From the NCBI GenBank assembly GCA_018398765.1, contig JAHBMJ010001775.1, positions 1-25,631 on the forward strand: 25,631 nucleotides of DNA, read 5' to 3'. The position numbers were made by a program, and so were the translations under genes. This stretch comes from Chromera velia (Eukaryota; Sar; Chromeraceae). The notes beneath the pieces were generated by a model that was given only the letters and a program-made list of their open reading frames with translations, was not told where the DNA came from and ran no database searches. This document shows positions 10,561 through 18,670 of the stretch, one piece after another. The number at the start of each line of letters is the position of its first letter. The stretch's first letter is position 1.

Positions 10561-11130
10561 ATCGGTTTTTTAGGCTTCGTGGCATATGCTCATTCAATGA
10601 GTATGTGCGACGAATGAACTCGGCTATGCTGAGAAGAGCTAACAAAAATGTTTTTATGCAGTTTTTTAAGTTTATAATGCCAAAGGCCTTTTAATTGGAC
10701 CCAAGTTATAATAAATGTTATATGTGTTACTTAAGCATGACTAGAACTAGGACTAGAAAGAAAATGAGAATTAAATAAATTGAATTAGTTCAAAGTAGTA
10801 CTAAGCGAAAAAAAATTGTACGTATCATTTGCTTTCATGACCTAATGATTAGAATACAACACTAAAAAGCAAAACATCATAGGTTCGATTCTCACTATCT
10901 TGTTTTTAAGCACTAAAGAAAGAAAGAAAGAAAGAAAGATTTGGAGATTAAAAAAAAAATGGAAATCATTGAGAGATTTACATACGATTTTTGATAGATA
11001 AGGAGGTATACTAGGTAATTTGGAAATGGGTTGGAGATTCAACATTCAAAGCCTTTTTTTTCAGCATTTTTTCTGCAAACAAATGTTTGTAACATCAATT
11101 GCGGCTAGCTACATCTTATTCAAGTTATTC
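10561..11130. other. AT-rich intergenic island with AAAG tail
   Basis: Low-GC block without a gene. It holds the tRNA-like segment at about 10838-10900 and an (AAAG)n run at about 10915-10938. The open frame at 10842-11045 on the minus strand is low-complexity Phe/Leu/Ser and is not credible as a gene. Confidence 0.5.
10838..10940 (+). mobile_element. Possible tRNA-derived SINE remnant
   Basis: CCTAATGATTAGAATA (about 10841-10856) resembles an RNA polymerase III A box, and AGGTTCGATTCTC (10881-10893) is a close match to a B box. They are spaced as in a tRNA and followed within 25 nt by an (AAAG)n tail. An intact cloverleaf cannot be formed: the T stem pairs poorly and I found no acceptor stem, so this is not a working tRNA gene. 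A tRNA-headed SINE is the best explanation but rests on one copy. Confidence 0.35.
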
Positions 11131-11793
11131 TGCGTTGCATAAGACATCGAGGTACGAAGGCAGGAAACCCACTCAAAGAAAAGAAACTCTCTGTTGAAGA
11201 CGACTTCTGCAGAAAACGTCCGTCACACACTGGCAGCCACATAAATCACTTTCCTGAGCCGTCTTGCTCCAACTGCCCCTCTTCCTTTTCTCCAAAGTAT
11301 TTTCTAATGGCTTTACTTCTCGCACAGAGACAGACATACACCAAATCTTCAGTAATGAACCGATCGTACCCCTTTCTTCCCTTGATCGCGAGAGGAAAGC
11401 GTCGATTTGAACAGCGGGTGCCTGTGAGCGTGCAAGGAAAAAAGCTCAACACTCACATAAAAGAACAAAAAAGCGCTTGCTTCTCTCCCCTTTCCTCCGT
11501 CCCTTCATTTCATTTCATCTGTTCAAGTTCAAATGCATCCATTCACTCAAATTAACACAGCGGGCATTTCTTGCATTGCATTCTATGCTCATGTAGCTTG
11601 TTCAACCTCGTTCATTGAACGAAGAGAAGATTCAAGATGGATACAATAATACAAAAGATATTGATAGATTGAGAGAATGGGAGTGAATGGAGATGACGGA
11701 CCAAGGATGCGTAAGATGACACTCTCTCCATCGATCTGTAGCACATCTGTTGAACGGCTCACACATCCACTGTTGCTTTACGGCATCCGTCCG
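11131..11793. other. Intergenic stretch, nothing recognised
   Basis: Moderate-GC sequence with short open frames on both strands (for example 11246-11452 minus, 11307-11555 plus). None has a domain, a signal peptide or a plausible splice context. Confidence 0.4.
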
Positions 11794-12098
11794 TCTATGC
11801 AGCAAGACGGTTGATCGAGCACTCTTCGCAGGCAAGTGAAGAATATTAATTTAGTCTATGCAGCAAGACGGTTGATCGAGCACTCTTCGCAGGCAAGTGA
11901 AGAATATTAATTTAGTCTATGCAGCAAGACGGTTGATCGAGCACTCTTCGCAGGCAAGTGAAGAATATTAATTTAGTCTATGCAGCAAGACGGTTGATCG
12001 AGCACTCTTCGCAGGCAAGTGAAGAATATTAATTTAGTCTATGCAGCAAGACGGTTGATCGAGCACTCTTCGCAGGCAAGTGAAAAATATTAATTTAG
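11794..12098. repeat. 61-bp tandem repeat, five copies
   Basis: Copies begin at 11794, 11855, 11916, 11977 and 12038, each starting TCTATGCAGCAAGACGG and ending AATATTAATTTAG. They are virtually identical; the last copy has GTGAAAAAT in place of GTGAAGAAT. The near identity points to recent expansion or homogenisation. Function unknown. Confidence 0.95.
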
Positions 12099-12269
12099 AC
12101 AACTATCTTTTTCATGAAATCCACGAAACACCCGCCTACTGCCTGACAATGCATAACCTCTTCGCATCCCTCCCAGGCAGGCCTGAAATTACGCTGCTGC
12201 CGATCGCTCTTCGGTGATTGCCTTCACAACTGTCTGGTTGTACGTCTGCAGTGCATCAGATAGTCTCGA

Positions 12270-12580
12270 GAAGAAAAAAGGGAAGAAAGAGGAGAAGATA
12301 GGAAACGGAAGGAAAGGAGGAGAAGGGGAAGAAAGGATGGAAGACAGGAACGAAGAAAGAACGGACGGAAGGAAGGAAGGAAGTAAGGAAGGAAGGAAGC
12401 AAGGAAGGAAGCAAGCAAGCAAGGAAGGGAGAAAGGCAGACACACAGACTTTATCATCCTTTCTTTCCTTCCTCTCTTCCTTTTTTTGCGTGACAGACTA
12501 TATGGTTTCTGCAACAGACAGTCAGACAGACAGATACACAGATACACAGAAAGAAAGAAAGAAAAAAAGAAAGAAAGAAA

Positions 12581-12612
<32 letters not shown>

Positions 12613-12650
12613 ACGGAAGGAAGGAAGGAAGGAAGGAAGAGCTAAAAGCG
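12270..12650. repeat. Purine-rich (GGAA/GAAA)n tracts
   Basis: Two strand-asymmetric purine blocks on the plus strand, at about 12270-12445 (GGAA-type) and 12545-12643 (GAAA-type), flank a short non-repetitive piece containing CAGACAGA repeats. They lie immediately 3' of the stop codon of the minus-strand acyltransferase gene, so the transcript would carry a long pyrimidine tract. The open frames across it are repeat artefacts. Confidence 0.85.
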
Positions 12651-12654
12651 CTGA

Positions 12655-13380
12655 TTACCATGTTGTGCGTCGGTCTGACTCCGACAGCACACGAGATCCT
12701 GCACTGACACCACGAGGAGGCACGAGGATGACAGGAACTGAGGCAACCCCACCCGTCAGAAGAGGAACAAGTGTCTGCTCACCGCAGCCCCAGTCACCAG
12801 AGAGCTGTAGGGTGAATTGTGGACGGAGGAACGGTGTCCCTCTCCTCTTCCTTCTTCCTACTGCAGCAACATCTTTACTTTCTTCCTCTTCCTCTGCGCT
12901 CTCTGCAACTGCTGTTTCGTTTTCATTGGTGGAAAATCGCCTGTGCGTGCCGTACAAACCGAAGAGGTGACCCAACCCGGGCACCCTCTCGCACACGAGA
13001 ACAAGACCAAAGGCGCATAGGACAGACAGGGATAGCGCGAGAACAATGAGACCACTCAGGGGCCATGTGGTCTTACTGGGCCATACACAGAACAAGACGA
13101 AGAACTGAAGAACCAGCCAGTGGGAGAGATAGAGGAGGAACCCTGTTTTGTTGATCAAATCCATCACTCGGGGCGTCAGAAATTGAGAAGCGCTGTAAGT
13201 CCACTGCGCTACCGCACACAGGAGATACACCCACACCCACGCAATCAACATGTCAAATGGTCTCTGTTCAGTTGAGTGACCTCCAGGAAAGTTGAGATAC
13301 ACCTGTTCTTTCTCAAGACTGTCGTCCGCAAAGCTCATGCACATTAGAGGTCCGATACACGCTTCCACAACCACGAGCAA
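12655..13380 (-). CDS. C-terminal part of the acyltransferase (frame after the shift)
   Basis: This frame contains SFGQALLVVVEACIGPLM, two further membrane segments, GFLLYLSHWLVLQFF, a final hydrophobic segment and a long hydrophilic tail with a Glu run (AEEEEES) and a basic RRKRR cluster. The frame before the shift runs 13956 to 13344 and ends shortly after QGFIDGEFRSENES. The overlap of the two frames and a TGA at 13441-13443 bound the shift site; the AAAA run read on the minus strand at 13423-13420 is a good candidate. Confidence 0.65.
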   Translation of the reverse strand: MLVVVEACIGPLMCMSFADDSLEKEQVYLNFPGGHSTEQRPFDMLIAWVWVYLLCAVAQWTYSASQFLTPRVMDLINKTGFLLYLSHWLVLQFFVLFCVWPSKTTWPLSGLIVLALSLSVLCAFGLVLVCERVPGLGHLFGLYGTHRRFSTNENETAVAESAEEEEESKDVAAVGRRKRRGTPFLRPQFTLQLSGDWGCGEQTLVPLLTGGVASVPVILVPPRGVSAGSRVLSESDRRTTW

Positions 13381-15581
13381 CGCTTGCCCAAAAGACTGCC
13401 GTCTCCAAACAAACTCTCGTTTTCTGAACGAAACTCGCCATCAATGAATCCCTGCATGTAGAATAAATTGAAGTTCGCAACCATGTGCAGCCACTGCACG
13501 CCAGGGAACCCCACGTTTGCCAGCCCTATGGACACGCCAACGTTGAGGACAAGCACAGCGGGAGAAAACCAATTAGGGACGGGCCTCTCCCTGATCCAAC
13601 ACTGTACCCACACACACCCCACCGTGCAGAAGTGAGGCAGTGCGAGGAGGAGCATTGCAGGCTCGTACCCGCACCCAGCCACTACCCCTACAGAGAAGAG
13701 AGAGACAAGGGTCAGCCCCGTGACGCCCCTCCCCACGGTTGCACATCTCTTTTCTGACCGCGGCGCTGAGTCTCCGACCTGCCGCCTTGAGACGAATCTG
13801 AAAAACGCGTGGTTCATCAGTCCGAAAACAAACAGGACGGCAAGAAAGCACAGGTGCAATGTGCCGCTCTGACCGATCACCTGGAAGAACTGTGAGAGAC
13901 CGGTCACGAAGTTCCACTCCCCCCCCCCCAGTGGCCTCCCTTCATTGTAGAACTCTCTGCAGATTGGATAGGACACAAATCACGCGTGCCGATCCTTAAT
14001 TCATGCAGAGCTCACGTCAGTCACACGAAGAGGATGCATCAGTGGCTGCCCCGTGCACCTTCCTTTTGTTGAACAGTCAAACGAGTCAATCTGACCGACG
14101 TGGGGAACGTGCAGAGGAGGCATGCAGGAAAAAGCAAGCAGACATTCATTTCCTCTGTCATTGCCTTGCCGGTGCCGTCGTGCCTGTCGAGAAACCGGCC
14201 GAGAGAGGCCAAACACATGCGAGAGATAAGGGAGGGGGGTGTATGCCACTAGGCGGGCCTGCAGATCCAGATCACAGGCCACACAAAGAGAATTGACGCA
14301 CGCACATGCCGACCTACCTGCAGATCCAGATCACAGGCCACACAAAGAGCAGCCACCCTGCGACGAGAGGGACGAGGAGTCGCCACGACCGTTGTGCAAC
14401 GAAGGAGAGGGAGGTGACACGAGGAACCACGAAGGACTCCGACAGTCCGGAGGCGTAAAAGAGGATCGCAAGTGCGAACTGCGCACCGAAGCTCCGGGCT
14501 CTCCGGAGACGATTCTTTTCGCTCTCTACGATCATCGGCTCACCCCCATTCTGCTGCATCAGCAAGCACGAATCGAATAAACCTATTTATTTATTCTTTT
14601 CGCTCTCTACGATCATCGGCTCACCCCCATTCTGCTGCAACAGAAAGCACGAATCGAATAAACCTATTTATTTATTCTTTTCGCTCTCCACGATCATCGG
14701 CTCACCCCCATTCTGCTGCAACAGAAAGCACGAATAGAATAAACCTATTTATTTATTCTTTTCGCTCTCTACGATCATCGGCTCACTCCCATTCTGCTGC
14801 AACAGCAAGCACGAATCGAATACCTATTTATTTATTCTTTTCGCTCTCTACGATCATCGGCTCACCCCCATTCTGCTGCAACAGAAAGGATCGCCAGGTA
14901 GGAACGGATTTGTTGGAAATATTGTAGGCAATTCGTTCCGTTTTTCTTCCGGTCTCGCTCCTTGTTTCTCCCTTTTTTTCTCTTTTTTCTCTTCTTTCCT
15001 TCCTTTCCTTCCTTCCTTTTTCTTTCTTTCTCGAGAAGAGACTTTGAGAGCAATCCATGCAGTGACACAAACACATTCACTTTTCTCCCCACGCACGCAG
15101 ACAAACGAAACACACAAATGAAAGACGGGGGAGCCTGGCACCGGAAGGAAGGAGGGAGGGGGGGAGGAAGAGAGAGACTGCAGAGTTATCTGTACGTGCG
15201 TCTCTGAGACAGTGAACTGACCCTTACGTGGTCCATACTGCGCTAGAGAATGTCGTCCAAGTGACCACACACGACCGTGACTACGGCAAAGAAGCGGACC
15301 AAGTCCAGCCAGTGGAGGTGGACGTGCTGCGTTCTCGTTCCCGTCTCCCCGACCTCTTCTTCTCCTTTCCTTCCCTCCCTCCACGTCTCCTGCTTTCCCG
15401 TCTCCGAGTCAAGGACTGATGGCCGCAGTGAGAGCGGAGCGACCCTGTCATCCCCCGTCTCGCCTTTGCGCAGCAGTCCTATTCCAGTTTCGATGTCTGG
15501 CACGGAGGGCTTCGTTGAAGGGAAATTCTTCTCAGAGAGCGACGGAACAACATTCGCAGTTGGAGAAACCGTACCTGCCAT
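12655..15581 (-). CDS. Acyltransferase-3 family membrane protein, 3 exons, in-frame TAG and frameshift
   Basis: Predicted multi-pass membrane O-acyltransferase (acyltransferase-3, OafA-like fold) of about 630 residues. Exons in transcription order are 15581-15228, 14553-14318 and 13956-12655. Exon 1 has a Ser/Glu/Lys-rich tail and a first membrane segment with RFFAVVTVVCGH, matching the R-X10-H motif of the family. Exon 2 carries membrane segments LAILFYASGL and LLVPLVAGWLLFVWPVIW. Exon 3 adds about eight more, including the typical late segment GFLLYLSHWLVLQFF, then a charged C-terminal tail. Junctions fit: exon 1 to 2 in phase 0 (GTAAGG donor), exon 2 to 3 in phase 2 (TGCAG/GTAGGT, then ATCTGCAG). 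Two defects are seen: a TAG at 15243-15245, five codons before the exon 1 donor, and a one-base shift between 13440 and 13345. Adding one base makes the spliced length an exact multiple of three. Substrate unknown. It may be a pseudogene or an assembly with errors. Confidence 0.7.
14252..14344. repeat. 33-bp direct repeat spanning the exon 2 donor
   Basis: The last 32 bases of acyltransferase exon 2 plus the first intron base (minus strand, about 14349-14317) recur inside the intron at about 14290-14257, ending CTGGATCTGCAGG. The first copy is followed by TAGGTC and forms the donor. The second ends in CAG and resembles an acceptor. Joining to the second copy would give a stop within three codons, so the acceptor at 13957 is preferred. 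Confidence 0.8.
14512..14889. repeat. 81-bp tandem repeat carrying a splice acceptor, about 4.7 copies
   Basis: Copies start at 14512, 14593, 14674, 14755 and 14834 (period 81, the last step 79). Read on the minus strand, each holds a TTGCAGCAG or ATGCAGCAG acceptor and the first 42-45 bases of acyltransferase exon 2 (CAGAATGGGGGTGAGCCG...). Only the copy nearest the exon (acceptor at 14554) continues into the coding frame; the others reach an in-frame TAA after GAAAAGAATAAA. The CAGCAG is also a tandem NAGNAG acceptor. Confidence 0.9.
14890..15227 (-). other. Intron 1 of the acyltransferase gene (5' portion)
   Basis: It is bounded by the GTAAGG donor at 15227 and the repeated acceptors below 14890. 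It contains a plus-strand pyrimidine tract at about 14955-15035 and a purine tract at about 15145-15180. The minus-strand open frames here are Arg/Lys/Glu repeats and are not coding. Confidence 0.5.
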
Positions 15582-16212
15582 CGTGCAGTAGAGAGAGTCA
15601 AAGCAGCGCTTCCCACCGTATGCAAGAGGATGGAAGTAGCTGAGGAAATCTTCTTGCGTGAGCCTGGCACTCGTCCTCTCTCCCCAGGGCCTCGGTTCTT
15701 GTACATGTCCAGCTAGCTCTGGCTGTGTTTTGCATGAGACACTGCATCGATCCCCTGCACGCGCTCATTAATTTGCAACCCTTTTTATTAAATTCCTTTT
15801 TTTGTCAACCGCATTTTGCAACACGCAAATGCAACATGCATCTCCTTGCAAGCACTCCGCGCGAATTACCCCGGAAAGCGAAATTCAGTATTTTACTCCG
15901 CGCTGAAATTTGTTTAGTGCCCTCTCAGCTTCTGCTTTCCGGGGCTTTTGCGTGCGTCAGGATCTTCAGTTTGATTAATTCTTACTCGCATGTCCCACAC
16001 AATTTGCTTCGACTGCATGTGGAATTCGGTTAAAGCGGCAGCTGAGTACTTCATTGCTCTAGAAGTTTGTTCTTTTCAACTCTTCAGGCGTCCGTCGCTG
16101 AAGCACAACGAGCACCTCAGCAGCCCCGCAAGTGTCTGCATGGCTGCAGTGGACCCGGCCTGTATCCTATCCTAAGTAAAGTACAACTGTCTCCTTTCTT
16201 GTGTTCCTCCCA
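15582..16212. promoter_or_regulatory. Shared upstream region of the divergent acyltransferase and secreted-protein genes
   Basis: About 630 bases separate the acyltransferase ATG (15581, minus) from the small secreted protein ATG (16213, plus), so divergent promoters are likely here. A minus-strand frame with an ATG at 15706 overlaps the acyltransferase start in a different phase; it could be an upstream exon or untranslated sequence, but no intron fits well. No core promoter element is clear. Confidence 0.3.
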
Positions 16213-16512
16213 ATGAAGTCTCTGTTGGCGTTCGTGTGCTCTGTCTTCATGACAGCAAGTGCTCAAGATCTTCTTCAAGGAGCTCCAGAGGCTGATTCCA
16301 TTGCGGATCTTACGTCACCGCCTTCGGTAGCAGTCTCTGGCTCTTCTCTCCCGTCTCGCTCAGAGACGGGGACTATTGAGGCGCAGCAGCAGGGTTCTTT
16401 CGCGCGGGACGTGGGCAGAAACTTTCGTGATGCCGTCCGTGACACTGCACGTGGGCGGGTTGACGACCGTGTCGCTGCCGGCCGTGACCGTCGCGATGAA
16501 CGACGAGGCTAG
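16213..16512 (+). CDS. Small predicted secreted Arg/Asp-rich protein
   Basis: 99 residues. The first 18 or so (MKSLLAFVCSVFMTASAQD) form a textbook signal peptide with a likely cleavage after TASA. The mature part has a Ser/Pro/Glu-rich segment and an Arg/Asp/Gly-rich end (RDVGRNFRDAVRDTARGR...). I chose the ATG at 16213 because the hydrophobic core starts directly after it; the frame is open four codons further upstream without an ATG. I recognise no family. The charged tail with RD spacing could be a disordered binding or mineral-associated segment, which is speculative. The protein may continue in other exons, since an acceptor-like TCCTTTCAG lies at about 16802-16810. Confidence 0.5.
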   Translation: MKSLLAFVCSVFMTASAQDLLQGAPEADSIADLTSPPSVAVSGSSLPSRSETGTIEAQQQGSFARDVGRNFRDAVRDTARGRVDDRVAAGRDRRDERRG

Positions 16513-16860
16513 CTGGCTGGCTGGCTGAGTGATCGCCTGCCGGGCGTCGGAAGGAAGAACGGAAGCTTCCTGACCTCTCTCTCTGCCGGGTGGAGGCAGC
16601 CACAAATGGTTCGAAGGAGGGATCATTCAATTGAGTCCATTACGTCCAAGCACCCTCGGCATCACTAATTGGAGTCATGTCCAAAAAGTGTGATCACCTC
16701 TGCGTGGATCCAGTAGTGTGCAAGGACCTTCAGCATCCCTCATTGAATGTAGTCAGGGACCCCAGAAGTCATTGAATGCAGCTACTGAATGAATTCTCTG
16801 CTCCTTTCAGGTTTCGTGCCGCCTGAAGATGTTCTATCAATCTTCCTCTTCCGCTTCCTC
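16513..16860. other. Downstream flank of the secreted-protein gene
   Basis: Begins with CTGG tandem tetramers just after the stop (16513-16526). Otherwise non-repetitive, without a recognisable gene; it probably includes 3' untranslated sequence. Confidence 0.3.
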
Positions 16861-16868
16861 TTGCTCTT

Positions 16869-16963
<95 letters not shown>

Positions 16964-16972
16964 TTCCCTCGC

Positions 16973-17010
<38 letters not shown>

Positions 17011-17270
17011 TTTCCTTCCTTCCTTCTTTCCTCCCTTTCCTTTTCTTTCCTGTCCTGCCCTTCCTTTCTTTCTTTTCCTCGGGCTTTTCCTTTCTTTCCT
17101 TTCCTTTAACGGTTTCCATCTCTTGCGTTCCCTGCCTTTTCCTTTCGTTTCCTTCTTTTCCTTCAAGTTTCCTTTCCTTCTTTTCATTCCTTTTTCTTCG
17201 ACAAATCTTTGTATTTCTTTTCTTTGTGTTTTCCCTTTCCAGGCTTTCCTTCATAGTAATCTGCTCCTTC
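16861..17270. repeat. Long polypyrimidine tract, (CT)n then (TTTC)n
   Basis: Roughly 400 bases of almost pure pyrimidine on the plus strand: (CT)n at about 16869-16960 with a few GTCT interruptions, then TTTC/TTCC tetramers to about 17110, then a degenerate tail. All open frames across it (Ser/Leu/Phe, or Arg/Glu/Lys on the other strand) are artefacts. Confidence 0.9.
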
Positions 17271-18198
17271 AATTTGTCACTCGGAATCCTGAAGTCTCAG
17301 AGCAAGTCTGCAGATAGTTGCCAGATACCCTATAGATATTTATCTATAATATCATATAACGACTACCCATGCAGTGGCACCTATCCTCGGTAACTCCGAC
17401 TCGCCTCTCTAGGTATAACCTGAAAGGCTAATTGTATGTAGCAGCATTGTAGTTTAGTGTAGTTAGTGTTCTGCCGCCGGCCGCCGGGGCGATCTGGACC
17501 GTCTGGTGCGTGCTCCTGTCGGCTAATGCGTGTATCATATAATGGTTCATATTATGTCATATTGATAGTCCCGGCCGGCTCTGACCGGTCTGGACCTATC
17601 CGGATCGGAACGCAAAGCGCCGTTAAAAGCGGGAGGGGCACTGCAATTAACTGCAATCGTTTATATTAATCATTTTTTTTATCACTTAATTTTCTATTAC
17701 TCTTAACATAGATGGTCTTTGTAAGTTTTTGCGTATGTATTGCTACTACCATGTAATTATTTTTTTATCTTTTAATTAAATTTGAGTATGCATTAGCATA
17801 ACATGGCATTGATGCTGCAAATTAGATATTCCAGATTCCGGAATTAATTGTTTCACATCCATGTATCTGACGTATATACGCACATGTGCGAATGCCCCGT
17901 GATAGAAAGTATAAAATCAATTATTCTCTTTACACCTCAACGGATAAGTGCCCCTTCAACTTTTCAGTACTTTTTTTGTGTGTCATGCATGTTCTTGCAC
18001 ATGGCAGTCCTCAGAGGCAGACAGAGGGTATGTAGTTCAGCAAAGGAAAATGTCTGCGATCGAAAGTGGTTCTAACTTATTTCCCTCTATCTAGCTTCCT
18101 CTATTACCCTCTATTAGCCTCGATTTCCCTCAAAAGTTTGGAATGTTTTCTCTCGGCCATAGATTTCAGGGCACTCACGTACAAAAGTTGAGTGTATC
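17271..18198. other. AT-rich intergenic stretch
   Basis: No gene recognised. A short GC-rich patch at about 17470-17640 with repeated CTGGACC and CCGG words sits inside a strongly AT-rich block (about 17650-17850). This patchwork resembles the other AT-rich islands of the window. Confidence 0.4.
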
Positions 18199-18423
18199 AT
18201 GAGAGTTTGCTGTATTGCGCATGGCACTTGTCTTGTCTTAACAATCTTGCCCATATTGAGTTTTGTAGTTACTCCCTGCTATGCTTTCCGGGGTCATGTA
18301 CGTCGTACGTACGTAACCGAAGGTGAACAAAAAATGGTGATTGAGGGTTTTGTTATGCGACCAAAAAAATGCTTTCTGGGTCCGTTAGCTTGCATGGAGA
18401 CGTTTGCGCGTGCGTCAGATTAA
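18199..18423 (+). CDS. Short hypothetical ORF with signal-peptide-like start
   Basis: 74 codons. The N-terminus (MRVCCIAHGTCLVLTILPI...CYAFRGH) has a hydrophobic core followed by a YAF motif. That superficially resembles an ER signal followed by a Phe-led transit peptide, as used for plastid import in algae with complex plastids. The rest is short and unlike any family I know. It may be a first exon, a tiny secreted protein or chance. Confidence 0.2.
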   Translation: MRVCCIAHGTCLVLTILPILSFVVTPCYAFRGHVRRTYVTEGEQKMVIEGFVMRPKKCFLGPLACMETFARASD

Positions 18424-18670
18424 TTCCGCCGCAATTCCCGCGTCTCCGCGTCTCCTTCAAATGCACAAAATTATTAATAAATCGTTTTTTGGCCGTGGTT
18501 AGCCGCGGTCTGGGTCATCATTGTTTCTCTTCCGGACCTTCAGCTTTGTGTGAACGTAGCACTGAAGACGTGCCCGTCATCTCATAGTTCCGACTGTTGT
18601 GAGATGAACAGGCAGTGCTGTCCCCGTCCGCTGTGAGGGCGCGTTTCGATCCGCACGCTGAACGAACAGG
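18424..18670 (+). promoter_or_regulatory. 5' flank of the large ankyrin gene
   Basis: Sequence leading to the ATG at 18671, probably holding the promoter and 5' untranslated region. GTTGTGAGATGAACAGGCAG contains an out-of-frame ATG at 18603 that could act as an upstream start. No clear core element. Confidence 0.25.

Noticed and set aside
10838-10900. Functional tRNA gene
   Set aside because: A- and B-box-like words are present, but the T stem does not pair properly and no acceptor stem was found.
14472-14927. Plus-strand frame with 27-residue repeats (SFRSLRSSAHPHS...)
   Set aside because: It is the antisense of the 81-bp repeat, whose length is a multiple of three; the sense strand explains the sequence as splice-acceptor copies.
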